In this document: in pieces, positions 1-9,368 of the stretch
Layout: each line of letters begins with the position of its first letter
How positions within the stretch are numbered: the stretch's first letter is position 1
NCBI GenBank assembly: GCA_963701675.1
Contig: OY969623.1
Coordinates: forward strand, 5,952,001 to 6,016,000
Source: G963701675 sp963701675
Lineage (GTDB): Bacteria; Planctomycetota; Planctomycetia; Gemmatales; Gemmataceae
Reading direction: 5' to 3'
Length of the DNA stretch: 64,000 nucleotides
The notes under the pieces: model-generated
Databases searched by the model: none
Told to the model about the DNA's origin: nothing
What the model saw: only the letters and a program-made list of their open reading frames with translations
Program-made: the position numbers and the translations under genes

Positions 1-15
1 GACATCGTTAAACAT
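1..15 (-). CDS. First codons of an unidentified gene cut by the window edge
   Basis: On the minus strand an ATG (13-15) sits just after GAGGAAGG, a good ribosome-binding site. Only five codons (M F N D V) lie inside the window, so no product can be named. It would be the gene downstream of, and in the same orientation as, the sigma-54 regulator. Confidence 0.4.
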
Positions 16-118
16 GACCTTCCTCGTTTTCAGCCGCAGGTGGAGCGCCTTTTGAACTCGTTGTCCTAGTGACGACGGCATACGTCGGCCTCACGGCTCG
101 ACGCTCGCCCGGCGCAAA

Positions 119-2049
119 TCACCGCTGGATGTCGTAAGACTTGATCTTTCGATCCAGAGTCGATCTTTCGATTTGCAGAATCGCGGCGGCTTGGCTCTTG
201 TTCCAGTCGGTGTGTTCAAGCGTCTGTTGAATGTGGCGTTTCTCGATCTCCTCCAACGTAAACGCTTGATAAGCCGGTCTTGAATCCGAGGTCTTGCTGG
301 TCAATTCCAACGATGAGAGCCAAACGTCGGGTGCGTCGAGCACTGGTCCTAAACCGAGGGCGACGGCGCGTTCGATCACGTTTCGCAGTTCGCGAATGTT
401 GCCGGGCCAGTCGTATTCCTGCATCTTTTTCATCGCCGCGGGCGTGAAGCCCACGGCCTTTCGTGCGGTTTCGCGGCCGTAGCGCTTGAGGAAATGATCG
501 GCGAGTCGCGGAATATCCTCGCGGCGTTCCCGCAACGGCGGCAGTCGGAACTCAACCACTTGCAAGCGGAAGAACAAATCGCGACGGAAGGCGCCGTTTC
601 GCACGGCTTCTTCGAGTGGCTGATTCGTCGCGGCGACGACGCGGGCATCGACTCGGATCGGGGTATGGCCGCCAACCCGCTCGAAAGCGTGTCCTTCGAG
701 GATGCGCAAGAGTTTCGCCTGAGTGCCCGGCTTCAGTTCGCCGATTTCATCGAGGAAGATCGTGCCGCGATCGGCGGCCTCGAACTTGCCGATCTTCTTC
801 TCCGTGGCCCCGGTGAAAGCGCCTTTCTCGTGGCCGAACAACTCACTTTCGAGCAATGATTCAGGCAACGCGGCACAATTCAGACACACAAAGGGCGCAT
901 CTTTCGCCCGCTGGAGTAGTGAATGGCGCGTGCAACGAGTTCTTTGCCGGTGCCGCTTTCGCCGCGCACCAACACCGTGGCGTTGGTGCTCGCAACCATC
1001 GCGATCTGCTGCTCGATCTTTCGCAGGCCGGGACTGTTGCCGATCATTTCGCTTTCGATGCGAAGTTGGGCTCGGAGGGAGACATTCTCTGCTGCAAGCG
1101 ATGCCTGTCGTAACAATTGGTGGGCTGCGGCGCCCATTTGTCGGGCGACAGCAGTCACGAATTCCAGATCATCGGCATCCAATGCGTGCGACGAGTCTGT
1201 GCAGTAAAGATGGATCAGCCCCATCACGCGGTCATTGAACGAAAACGGAGCGCAAATGATACTGGTGGCGCCGACATCCAAAATGCTCTTGCGATTGTGT
1301 AAATCCGGGTGTTGCTCGACATCTTCCGCGAGAACGGCCTCCCCGCTCGTCAAAACTTCGTGGCTCAAGTACTGCGATATGCGGGCGTAACCTTGGACGC
1401 TTGGATCTTTGTGCCGGTGCTCCGTGAGGTCTAGCCCTCGGCCGTCTTTGCGGGTGAATACGGCGCCCGCGTCCGCCGGAGTCGCTTCCAGAAGTCCGGT
1501 GAGGACGATTTGAGCCAACTCTTGATACGCGCTGGCCGAGCCCATATCCACGGCCATGCGGTAGAGTAACGACAGATCGTGGCTGAGCCGGCGCGACATG
1601 ACCCCGTCGTGCAGCGTGCCGTCTTCCGGCGTCGGCGCCGGCGGGACGGGGGTTAGGAATCGCGTTTGCAGCAGGCGCTTCTTGATCGTGACGCTTTCCG
1701 CCTGGGCCGGCACCATCGGCATCTCGGGGAGATCGTTCAGGTCCTCGACAAAGACAAGCGTCGTGCGGCCCAACGAGATCTCGTCGAGCGCGGAAAGCTC
1801 CCATTCGCTGTCGAGGCGGTCGCTGTTGATTCGCGTTCCGTTGAGGCTGTTCAGGTCGCGCAGCCGCCAGCGCCCATCGGTGTAGTAAACCTCCGCGTGT
1901 TCCCGGCTGCAGACTTCATCCTTGAGCACAATGCGATTGGTGTTCGCGCGGCCCATGTTGTACCGCTGTTCCGAGGTCAGCGCGTGGACATCCCCAAACC
2001 CATCATCGTGGCGAATCACCAGGTATGCGGAAGCATCTTCAGCGGACAT
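119..2049 (-). CDS. FHA-GAF sigma-54-dependent transcriptional activator (frameshifted)
   Basis: Bacterial enhancer-binding protein that opens sigma-54 promoters using ATP. The first part (2049 to 880) has an FHA phosphopeptide-binding domain (GR33, S48-x-x-H51), a GAF domain at about 190-320 and Walker A GESGTGKE (363-370). The second part (889 to 119) carries the GAFTGA loop, Walker B IFLDEIGEL, the arginine-rich sensor region and a C-terminal Fis-type helix-turn-helix. The two parts are in different frames: the normal SSRAKDAPFVCLNCAAL junction is broken by one missing base at about 910-913. FHA plus GAF suggests control by a Ser/Thr kinase and a small ligand rather than by a two-component phosphorelay (inference from domain families). 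Whether the frameshift is real or an assembly error cannot be told here. Confidence 0.85.
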
Positions 2050-2056
2050 AAAGCAC

Positions 2057-2167
2057 CAGAATTCAGAATTCAGAATTCAGAATTCAGAATAAAGACCTCA
2101 ACTTTGCCCCAGCTGGCATTCGACGGCTCAGCGTATTCAAGATTCTGAATTCTGAATTCTGAATTCT
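2057..2167. repeat. Heptad-repeat hairpin element, CTGAATT type
   Basis: Left arm 2057-2090 is a tandem run of AGAATTC; right arm 2142-2167 is its complement, GAATTCT, at the same 7-bp period, separated by about 50 bp of unique sequence. The arms can pair into a long stem. It fills the space between the start of the sigma-54 regulator and the end of the glycosyltransferase operon. Confidence 0.85.
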
Positions 2168-2168
2168 C

Positions 2169-3572
2169 CTAATACCTGATCCATCCCTGCCAATTCATGA
2201 AATCATAAATCCACGGGTGTCGCCAGGGGTTCCCGAGGGCGTAGCTGATCGACAGTACCGATAAACCCAGGAGCACGTAACCCAGGATTCGGCCCGGACG
2301 ACGGGCGGCGAGCCAATCGGCGCACGGCAACATGGTCAGCAAGAAGAGCGGCGTCAACCACATCAATTGCCGTGGGCCGCTCGTCCAACCTCCATAATTA
2401 TGCGTTCGGGGCGGCGTCACGAACAGGTAAAACCCCACGACGACCACGGCGATCGTGAGTGTGAGTGCTGCGAAGACACGCGGTGTGTTCGACGATTCAC
2501 CACCTAGAGACCGTGAGAAGAGCGCGACGGCGATTCCGACCATTGACAGCAGAAAAATAGGGGTCAACGAAAACAAACCATGATGACCAACCAAGAGATG
2601 GAGCGCATACTCGAATCGGCCTTCTTTCATCCATGCCCAGTCGATTCCGGTTTTTCCCGATTCCTCCAGCCAATGGCTTCCTGGGTATTCGTATAAGTCG
2701 CCGCCGATGTCCGCGTATGCGAGAGACAGACGGCCCAACGCCAAGTAGTTCGTCAGTAGCAATCCTCCAATAGGAAGCAGGGCGGCAGGCAGGAAGAAGG
2801 CGAACGTCGGACCGGGTCGAATGACAATTAGAACTATGAAAATCGCAGTCAGCAACGACGCGGCCGGCAGTTCGTTACACGCCGCGAAGCCGGTCAGTAG
2901 GCCTGCCCAGGCCAGGTTTCGCCCACTACCGACATGGGTCAGGGCGCGAACGCAGAAGTAAACGGCGAACAACGCGCTCCAACTCGCGATCGTGTGATTG
3001 TTCAGGCTTATCGAAAACGGAGTAAGAAACGTGGCGAAGCAGCCCGCCGACATCACATACAGACGCCCCCATTCGGTCGTTCCTAAGTCGTCGAGCAGTC
3101 GGCCCAGGCAGATCCAATAGAAGACAAGCGGCAGCCAATTCACCGTGAACAGAATGGTGCGAATCACCAGTCCTGGCGATTCGGTGATCGACCAGCCAAG
3201 AGCGTGTTTCAGAAGCCAGTACTCGCCCGCTAGAAGGGTCGGTAAAAGCGGCGGCTTACTCGAGTAAAACGTCTGTGTTTCGGGAATCAAAACTTTGTCG
3301 ATGGTTTGCCAGCCATCCTCTTCCATGATGCCGATGTCGCCGTACTTGTTCTTCTCGGCAACTAGGGCCGGATCGCGACGTCCAATGGCATAAGTACCCT
3401 CGTCGACCAATGCACGGACCGTGGCCCAACGCGAGCGGTCGTTGCCGCCGAAGGTCGGCGCTGGGTTGGATCGAATTGAAAGGATGCGGCCTGCGATGCC
3501 GCCGACCGCGACCGTGATGAGCAAAGCGTACACGAGCCGGCGTCGAACGATGTCGCCGGTTTCGATGGTCAT
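2169..3572 (-). CDS. Multi-pass membrane protein, GT-C glycosyltransferase-like
   Basis: Predicted integral membrane protein of 467 aa with about ten hydrophobic segments. A single N-terminal helix is followed by a soluble loop with SSKPPLLPTL (about residues 105-115), a motif shared with dolichyl-phosphate-mannose-type (GT-C) transferases, where the first loop holds the catalytic acid. It likely moves a sugar from a polyprenyl carrier on the outer face of the membrane. The start at 3570-3572 is chosen because it overlaps the stop of the upstream glycosyltransferase as ATGA; the longer frame to 3788 only shadows that gene. Last gene of a four-gene minus-strand operon. Donor and acceptor are unknown. 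Confidence 0.65.
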   Translation of the reverse strand: MTIETGDIVRRRLVYALLITVAVGGIAGRILSIRSNPAPTFGGNDRSRWATVRALVDEGTYAIGRRDPALVAEKNKYGDIGIMEEDGWQTIDKVLIPETQTFYSSKPPLLPTLLAGEYWLLKHALGWSITESPGLVIRTILFTVNWLPLVFYWICLGRLLDDLGTTEWGRLYVMSAGCFATFLTPFSISLNNHTIASWSALFAVYFCVRALTHVGSGRNLAWAGLLTGFAACNELPAASLLTAIFIVLIVIRPGPTFAFFLPAALLPIGGLLLTNYLALGRLSLAYADIGGDLYEYPGSHWLEESGKTGIDWAWMKEGRFEYALHLLVGHHGLFSLTPIFLLSMVGIAVALFSRSLGGESSNTPRVFAALTLTIAVVVVGFYLFVTPPRTHNYGGWTSGPRQLMWLTPLFLLTMLPCADWLAARRPGRILGYVLLGLSVLSISYALGNPWRHPWIYDFMNWQGWIRY

Positions 3573-4546
3573 GCGTCGCGGCCCTTGTCGTCCGTGTTTC
3601 GTGGCGCTGTGCACTCGGCGATACTGTACGCATCCGTGCCGCGGCTGCCATATGCCGTGATCAGCTCCGCGAGAAATCCCAGGCACATCATTTGCGCACC
3701 AATCAGGAGCGCCGCCACCGAGTACACGAGCAACGGCCTGGTCGTGAGCGGCGGATGCGCGGTCTCGTCCCACAGACGGACGAACCACGTGTAGGCCAAA
3801 TACGCCAGGCCGATGTTGCCGAGCAAGAAGCTTACAAGGCCGATGCCGCCGAGTAAATGCTGTGGCCGTTGATTGAAGCCGGTGAGAAACTTCACCGTAA
3901 GCAAGTCGAGGAAACCGCGCGTGAATCGACGGACGCCGTACTTCGATTGCCCGAACTGCCGCCGCCGGTGAGCGATTTCAATCTCACCGACGCGAAAACC
4001 TCGCGCGGCTGCCAGGACGGGAATGAAGCGGTGCAACTCGCCGTAAAGCCGGATTTCCCGGAAGATCTCGGCCCGGTAACACTTCATGCCGCAGTTATGG
4101 TCGTGAAGCCGAACGCCGGTTAACCAGCTTACCAAGAAGTTGAAGACTCGGCTGGGGAGTACCTTATGCCAGGGATCATGGCGAATGCGTTTCCATCCGC
4201 TCACGACATCAAGCCCGCTTTGGAGCTTTTCCAGGAATCGCGGAATCTCTTTCGGGTCGTCTTGCAAATCGGCGTCGAGAGTAAGGATCAAGTCTCCCTT
4301 CGCGGCGCTAAATCCCGCGGAGAGTGCCGCGGCTTTGCCGAAGTTGCGCCGAAGCCGTATGCCGTGAACTTTACTGTCGTTCCGCGCAAGTTCGGCGATG
4401 ATCGGCCAGGAACCATCGTTGCTGCCGTCGTCGATGATCAACATTTCGATGTCGAGTCCGAAGCGACGCGCACTTTCGGTCAACTCGGCGTAGAGCGGCC
4501 GAAGGCTGTCTTTCTCGTTGTAGAGCGGAATGACGACGGAAATCAT
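3569..4546 (-). CDS. Family 2 glycosyltransferase, polyprenyl-phosphate glycosyltransferase type
   Basis: GT-A fold transferase of the DPM1/GtrB type, which loads a sugar from a nucleotide donor onto polyprenyl phosphate at the inner face of the membrane. Visible are VVIPLYNEKDS at the N-terminus, the IIDDGSNDGS nucleotide-binding segment, the DADLQDDP metal/donor motif (about residue 92) and the RRQFGQSKYG loop typical of the family. Two C-terminal membrane helices (about 225-300) anchor it. Length 325 aa is normal. It pairs naturally with the downstream GT-C protein, which would use the product. There is no purine-rich ribosome-binding site: the bases before its ATG are heptad repeat, so translation may depend on coupling or readthrough. 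Confidence 0.85.
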   Translation of the reverse strand: MISVVIPLYNEKDSLRPLYAELTESARRFGLDIEMLIIDDGSNDGSWPIIAELARNDSKVHGIRLRRNFGKAAALSAGFSAAKGDLILTLDADLQDDPKEIPRFLEKLQSGLDVVSGWKRIRHDPWHKVLPSRVFNFLVSWLTGVRLHDHNCGMKCYRAEIFREIRLYGELHRFIPVLAAARGFRVGEIEIAHRRRQFGQSKYGVRRFTRGFLDLLTVKFLTGFNQRPQHLLGGIGLVSFLLGNIGLAYLAYTWFVRLWDETAHPPLTTRPLLVYSVAALLIGAQMMCLGFLAELITAYGSRGTDAYSIAECTAPRNTDDKGRDA

Positions 4547-4671
4547 CAGGGGTCAGGGGTCAGGGGCCAGGGATCAGGGGTCAGACTAAACAGACCGACA
4601 GTCCTAGTAAAGATCAACGCTTGCATCCGGCGTGGTTCCCTGACCCCTGGCCCCTGACACCTGACCCCTGA
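4546..4671. repeat. Heptad-repeat hairpin element, CTGACCC type, running into two genes
   Basis: Left arm 4546-4584 is a run of TCAGGGG heptads and right arm 4638-4671 is the inverse, CTGACCC, both with a few substitutions. The left arm touches the ATG of the family 2 glycosyltransferase and stands where its ribosome-binding site should be. The right arm lies inside the last codons of the upstream flippase gene and encodes part of its tail. Confidence 0.85.
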
Positions 4672-5686
4672 TTTGAGGTAGCCAATACAGGAGCGGCGCC
4701 AGGACCAATTCAGCCGCGGTCCACACAACCCGCAAAACGATGACGGCCAGCACGGTGACGGCACGCGCTTCTGATGCGTCGTGTATAGACCCCATCAGGT
4801 GCGGTACCAAGAGTACGGTAAGGAAGTACTCGCGCACACCCAAGCCATTGGGAACCAAAACGACGACAAAGCCGAGAACGTAAGCGACCGAAAGTGCGGC
4901 CGTGAACCAACTCCATGCCTCCCAGTTGAAAGGAATTGCCACGCCGGAAACGCCGCGCACCACGGCCCAAAGGCTGGCGCCATGCAGACACCAGCCGCAA
5001 GCGGTGAGCAGAAGTCCCTGGGGCAGCGCTACAAACGGAATGGCAGGAGGCTCGCTGTTCGCCTCGCGAAAAGGCGCGGATATCCGACGCACCAGCCGAT
5101 TAAAGACCGCGGGGATCAGCGGCAAACCCACGATGACCACGAGTCCCAGTGACAGTAGCGATAGCACGCGGCCATCGACTGCATCGGAGAATTCCTGAAA
5201 TGCCAGTAGTTTTCCGATGGTTGACAAGTCGAACGCATTCGTAGTGTCGGCGTCCGACAGCGCGAACAAGACCGCGGCAGTAAGTGCGCCTGCGGTCATG
5301 GTCACCATGACTTCGTAGAACGTCGTGACGATTCCCACGCCGACGCTCACGCCGGCCGACCGCGCTAGACCAACCCGCATTATCAGCGCCCACGCTTTGC
5401 CGGGAACGTACTTGCCGAAGTGTCCGAGATAGTAGGCACGAACCGCGGGAACAAGGTCCACTGTCTGATTCATACGCCGAAGCAAAGCCAACCAATAAAG
5501 AGCCGACATGCCGAGGCCGGCGAGGTATAGAAGTCCGGCGACGACCAACCAACCGAAATCCATGGGCCTTTGCCATAGTTCCGGCTTTGACAGATCGTGC
5601 GCGAAATGACGTCCGACGAACACGAGCACGGCGATGGTGAAAAGCCATTTGGCAATGGGCCAGTATTTGCGCAACCGAGTATGCAT
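4604..5686 (-). CDS. LPG synthase TM-region (YbhN/AglD-like) membrane protein
   Basis: Integral membrane protein of 360 aa of the lysylphosphatidylglycerol synthase transmembrane family, whose members act as lipid flippases or as partners in cell-surface glycosylation. Hydrophobic helices run from residue 13 to about 340, with the conserved YLGHFGKYVPGKAW segment near residues 86-99 and GVREYFL near 285. It lies three bases downstream of the rhomboid gene and upstream of two glycosyltransferases, so a role in glycan or lipid export is likely. The final 20 or so residues (from about QIRGQVSGARGQG) are encoded by a heptad repeat arm and look like a non-conserved extension added when the repeat replaced the original 3' end. 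Confidence 0.75.
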   Translation of the reverse strand: MHTRLRKYWPIAKWLFTIAVLVFVGRHFAHDLSKPELWQRPMDFGWLVVAGLLYLAGLGMSALYWLALLRRMNQTVDLVPAVRAYYLGHFGKYVPGKAWALIMRVGLARSAGVSVGVGIVTTFYEVMVTMTAGALTAAVLFALSDADTTNAFDLSTIGKLLAFQEFSDAVDGRVLSLLSLGLVVIVGLPLIPAVFNRLVRRISAPFREANSEPPAIPFVALPQGLLLTACGWCLHGASLWAVVRGVSGVAIPFNWEAWSWFTAALSVAYVLGFVVVLVPNGLGVREYFLTVLLVPHLMGSIHDASEARAVTVLAVIVLRVVWTAAELVLAPLLYWLPQIRGQVSGARGQGTTPDASVDLY

Positions 5687-5689
5687 GGC

Positions 5690-7084
5690 TTACTTTGGCG
5701 GCGTCGGCTTGGGCGGGTTCAGGCTTGCGACAGCAAACGCGAGATGCGGCAAGAAACGCCGGGCGTGTTCCGCCCAAAACTGCCATTCGGCGTCAAGGTT
5801 CGGCAACCAGCGCGGCGTCGGCCGTCTCGGTGCCTCTAGCAACTCTTCAAGCTTGGCCCTGTCTCTTGCCAATTCATCCGCAATTTGTTTTGCTTCCGCG
5901 CCATCTTGGTCCTTGACCGGCCCGCGCATCAACGGACGGGCACGATTGTCGTAGGTTTCGGCTGCACGCGAGTAGGTGTAACGGAGATCCATGACCGGCC
6001 CCGTGAAGATGAAAGATCGGAGGACAATGGCAATGCAAATTATCGGTATCGAGACGAGGCCGACCAACGCCCAGCCGCGTTGCGATGTCGTCCCAAATCG
6101 GAGGTAGTCCAATGGAATGGCCGCGGCTAGGCCAATGAGCGCACCGCCAATGTGTCCGCCTTTGCTGACGTGCTCTACCGCGAACGTCATTATCAGAATC
6201 AGCATGAAGTTGACGCCGAGCATCCGCTGCCATTGCGCCAGAGTTCTCGGGTCAACTGCATTCCGATTCATGACGAGCCAGACAGCGAGTGAGGCAATCA
6301 TTCCGCACAAAGCGCCGGAGGCACCCGCCCCCCCACCGATGGGATTCTCGATGAGTGCTCCACAGCTTCCACCCAGTCCGGCCAAGAGGTACAAGACAAG
6401 AAATCGCCAGCCTCCCCATAGTCGTTCGAAGAACGGACCGAGAAGATAGAGCGATACCATGTTCATTACCAAGTGGATCCAACCCACGTGTCCAAAACAC
6501 GCGGTGAGCAGTCTCCACCATTGCCCGCGCACGTGAACATCGGTTCCAGAAAGAAACCCAATGTCGTCCTGAATCTTCCGGACTTCACCGGATTGATCTC
6601 GTCCGTCCAAGTATGCCGTGATGCTTACGTTGTTCATGGCAGCCAGTGTCAGGCCGGCAATGAATGTCAGTACATTCAGAAGAATCAAAGCAAAAGTCAC
6701 CGTTGGGGTAAATGATCCGATGAATATCTCGCGCACTGCTTCGCCGCGTGCCCAGGGCGTGCTTCTTTCACGCTCCAAAGTAATGGGCGGTGCTTCACGG
6801 TATTGGACCGCCGGCATTTCACCGGCACGGAGCTTATGAACCGCCCGTGTCGATTGCAGCGCTTGAACGCCGGCGGGCGTTAGGACATAACCTTGGCCGT
6901 GTTCCGGACCCCACGGGGTGAGCTGAATCAAGCCAGCGACGCGCAGTTCATTGAGCAATGGATCCATCCAGTCACGCGACGTTTCAGTGTTGCGGGCATG
7001 CGCGGACGGGTACCACGGGTTCGGCGCGGCAGATTCGCAATGCCGCAGGATCGCTTCGAGTGAATGCGACTCAGGATCGTTCAT
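5690..7084 (-). CDS. Rhomboid intramembrane serine protease with N-terminal winged-helix-like segment
   Basis: Protease of the rhomboid family, which cuts membrane helices of other proteins. The catalytic dyad is visible: Ser256 in GAGASGA and His311 in GGHIGG, with the supporting H204-x-x-x-N208 of helix 2. Six or more hydrophobic helices span about 127-345. Unusually, residues 1-85 form a soluble domain resembling a winged helix (GLIQLTPWGPEHGQGYVLT looks like a wing), and about 120 charged, Pro-rich residues follow the membrane core. First gene of the minus-strand envelope operon; the downstream gene starts three bases after its stop. The substrate is unknown. Confidence 0.88.
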   Translation of the reverse strand: MNDPESHSLEAILRHCESAAPNPWYPSAHARNTETSRDWMDPLLNELRVAGLIQLTPWGPEHGQGYVLTPAGVQALQSTRAVHKLRAGEMPAVQYREAPPITLERERSTPWARGEAVREIFIGSFTPTVTFALILLNVLTFIAGLTLAAMNNVSITAYLDGRDQSGEVRKIQDDIGFLSGTDVHVRGQWWRLLTACFGHVGWIHLVMNMVSLYLLGPFFERLWGGWRFLVLYLLAGLGGSCGALIENPIGGGAGASGALCGMIASLAVWLVMNRNAVDPRTLAQWQRMLGVNFMLILIMTFAVEHVSKGGHIGGALIGLAAAIPLDYLRFGTTSQRGWALVGLVSIPIICIAIVLRSFIFTGPVMDLRYTYSRAAETYDNRARPLMRGPVKDQDGAEAKQIADELARDRAKLEELLEAPRRPTPRWLPNLDAEWQFWAEHARRFLPHLAFAVASLNPPKPTPPK

Positions 7085-7182
7085 GTAGTCGTTATAGCAA
7101 GCCCGTTCCCGCGCACGAAGCGAGACAAACCGGCCGGCACAGCCTGCACGTAACTTGATCTCGCGATAAACCGCCTCGCCGT

Positions 7183-7188
7183 TATAAT
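7183..7188 (+). promoter_or_regulatory. Possible -10 box
   Basis: A perfect TATAAT lies 37 bases before the start of the ArnT-like gene in the divergent intergenic region. The best upstream match, TTGATC at 7155-7160, is 22 bases away, longer than the usual 16-18, so the -35 is uncertain. Confidence 0.35.
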
Positions 7189-7225
7189 CGGGGCCACGAA
7201 ATTACGCATTCTCAGGAACCATGGA

Positions 7226-8872
7226 ATGTTCCAACCCTTGAATAATCGCTGTGGTCACTATGCGTTGCTCGCGCTCGCTTGGGCCGGGCTTTGCCTTCCC
7301 AATCTCGGCGGTCCAAGCCTTTGGGATGTGGATGAAGGGCACAATGCCGAAGCGTCCCGCGAAATGCTCGTAGCCGGCGACATTGTTGTGCCGACCTTTA
7401 ATTTCCGATGGCGGCACGACAAGCCCGCATTGCTGTATTGGTGCCAGATGACGGCTTACGAAGCATTCGGCGTGAACGAATGGTCGGCGCGGCTGCCGTC
7501 GGCCTTCGCCGCGCTTGCGACAATCCTCATCTGTTATGAATTCGCTCGCCGGATGTTCTCTCCCGCCACGGGATTGTTAGCCGGGCTCATTCTAGTGAGC
7601 AGCGTGATGTTCTGCGCGGCGGCGCATTTCGCCAACCCGGACGCGTTGCTTCTGACATTCACGTCGCTGAGTCTTCTCTTTTTCTGGAGCAGCTATGCCA
7701 ATGGCACGCGATCGTGGTTCATCTGGGCCGGTGTCAGCGGCGGATTGGCGATGCTTGCGAAGGGGCCGGTCGGTGTAGTGCTTCCTGGAACGGTAGTGAT
7801 CGTTTTTCTGCTCTGGTCACGGCGGCTGAGGTTACTTTGGGACTGGCGTTTGCCGGTCGGCATCATGATCGGCGCATTGGTGGCCGTCCCGTGGTACGCT
7901 GCGGTGATCGCCGAAACCAAGGGCGAGTTTTTTCGTGAGTTCTTCCTCAAGCACAACGCGGGCCGATTCACAGCGCCTATGGAAGGCCACGGCGGACCCG
8001 CAATCTACTATTTAGTCTGTTTGTTAGTCGGTTTCGCGCCGTGGTCGGTGTTTCTTGGTCCCACCGTCTTCTACGCCATCGGCAAGCGACGCGACACGGA
8101 TGACGAGCGCGTGTCTACCGATGCCTACCGGTTTTTGTGGTGTTGGATGCTGGTGTACTTGCTGTTTTTTTCCGCATCCGCGACCAAACTGCCGAACTAT
8201 GTACTTCCCGCTTGTGTCCCCTTAGCCATCCTTACCGGTACGTATTTGGATCGCTGGCGACGACAGGCTGTCATGCCGCCCGTCTGGGTGCCCCGATTAA
8301 GTCTCGTATGTCTGGCGCTCGTCGGGACTGGAGTGGCGGTCGGCCCAATGCTCGTGAGTGGGAAGATCGACGCGCCATTCCTTCGCGGTCGCAGTCTGCC
8401 GGGCCTCGAGGTGTGGGCAATCGTCGGTATCGTGCCGGTCGTCGGCGCCCTGATCGGTTGGTGGTGTCTGCAGCGCGACGACCGCCGTGGATACGTGGCG
8501 GCGATGGCGTCGACCGCCGGCCTCTTCGTGGCCGTCCTCGCCGCTGGCGCCGCCGCGGCCGTCGATGCCCACAAGGCTGCCCGACCGCTGATGGCCGTCC
8601 TGCCTCCGGGGCTCAACGAACGTGAGATCCGAATCGGCTGTTACGAGTACTACCAGCCAAGCCTAGTATTCTACAGTCGTCGCGAGGTGACGCGGCTGGC
8701 GACCGAGACAGAGGCAGTTGCATTTCTGAACTATCCGATGGAAGTGTATTTGTTAATGCCCGCCACACTGTGGAATGCCGTTGCCCCAAGGTTGAGCGGA
8801 AACGAACGCGTCTTGGCGCGACACGATGACCTCTACCTCGGCCGCGAAGTCGTATTGGTGACGAATCGGTAA
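7226..8872 (+). CDS. ArnT-like family 39 glycosyltransferase
   Basis: Membrane glycosyltransferase (548 aa) of the ArnT/PMT (GT-C) family that takes a sugar from undecaprenyl phosphate on the periplasmic side. The first periplasmic loop holds LWDVDEGHNAEASREML (about 31-48), with the family's acidic catalytic residue, followed by RWRHDKPALLYW. Roughly eleven helices fill residues 90-460, then comes a small soluble C-terminal domain. It is transcribed away from the rhomboid/flippase/glycosyltransferase operon and would fit the same cell-surface glycosylation pathway. The acceptor (lipid A, protein or polysaccharide) cannot be told from the sequence. Confidence 0.85.
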   Translation: MFQPLNNRCGHYALLALAWAGLCLPNLGGPSLWDVDEGHNAEASREMLVAGDIVVPTFNFRWRHDKPALLYWCQMTAYEAFGVNEWSARLPSAFAALATILICYEFARRMFSPATGLLAGLILVSSVMFCAAAHFANPDALLLTFTSLSLLFFWSSYANGTRSWFIWAGVSGGLAMLAKGPVGVVLPGTVVIVFLLWSRRLRLLWDWRLPVGIMIGALVAVPWYAAVIAETKGEFFREFFLKHNAGRFTAPMEGHGGPAIYYLVCLLVGFAPWSVFLGPTVFYAIGKRRDTDDERVSTDAYRFLWCWMLVYLLFFSASATKLPNYVLPACVPLAILTGTYLDRWRRQAVMPPVWVPRLSLVCLALVGTGVAVGPMLVSGKIDAPFLRGRSLPGLEVWAIVGIVPVVGALIGWWCLQRDDRRGYVAAMASTAGLFVAVLAAGAAAAVDAHKAARPLMAVLPPGLNEREIRIGCYEYYQPSLVFYSRREVTRLATETEAVAFLNYPMEVYLLMPATLWNAVAPRLSGNERVLARHDDLYLGREVVLVTNR

Positions 8873-9282
8873 GAAGGTGAGATTTGGATTCTACCCAGCA
8901 CCGCGAGAGGTACAATGAATCAAGATCGAATGTGCTCGGGGGAATAGTAACAATCGAGTGAATCGCCGTTCGTTAGTCCGGGTATTCTTAAGCCCGATGG
9001 AACGTTGGAGTTGACGAAACCCATCCCCTTGCCGCCTGGACCCGGTCTGGCTGACTTGAAATCCGGCAAGTAACTCAACCTTTCCCGAACGCACGGTTCA
9101 CCGCCGATTTCTCTCCCGGCGCGGCAACGCTTTCTGCCCGGTTCCCGAACCCGTGATTCGCGATTCTTGCACGCCGAATGCTCTAACGCACATTCGATTT
9201 TCGTGCCGTAACGGTTCATGACGAGCCGCTGCCGGCCAACGTGCGTCACGTAGCGCATCTCTATGCTATTTCAAAACTTACC
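8873..9282. other. About 400 bp with no assignable gene
   Basis: A 112-codon open frame exists on the minus strand (8920-9258), but its first half is Arg-rich and unlike a protein; only its last 50 residues (from LPDFKSARPGPGGKG) look protein-like. An 11-bp inverted pair (ATCGAATGTGC near 8927, GCACATTCGAT near 9186) brackets it. I see no conserved family here. It marks the left edge of the accessory island. Confidence 0.4.
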
Positions 9283-9312
9283 TTGACATAGTGTACGTTA
9301 GTATCGTATAGT
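9283..9312 (+). promoter_or_regulatory. Near-consensus sigma70-type promoter of the accessory cassette
   Basis: TTGACA (9283-9288) and TATAGT (9307-9312) are separated by 18 bp, only one mismatch from the vegetative consensus. It lies 56 bp before the HTH gene. Such strong promoters are rare in this window, which suggests the cassette is imported or constitutively expressed. Confidence 0.7.
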
Positions 9313-9368
9313 CTCCCGCCGGGAACGGGCCCGCCGTCAGCTGGAAAACCACCGAGGGCAATTCCCCC

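Noticed and set aside
3573..3788. N-terminal extension of the GT-C protein to 3788
   Set aside because: It lies inside the upstream glycosyltransferase gene and has no hydrophobic or conserved sequence; the ATGA overlap gives a better start.
4546..4764. Short minus-strand ORF ending in repeated TPDPWPLTPDP
   Set aside because: It is a shadow reading of the CTGACCC heptads in another frame, not a Pro-rich protein.
8927..9196. Terminal inverted repeats of a transposon (ATCGAATGTGC / GCACATTCGAT)
   Set aside because: Only 11 bp, no transposase between them and no target-site duplication visible.
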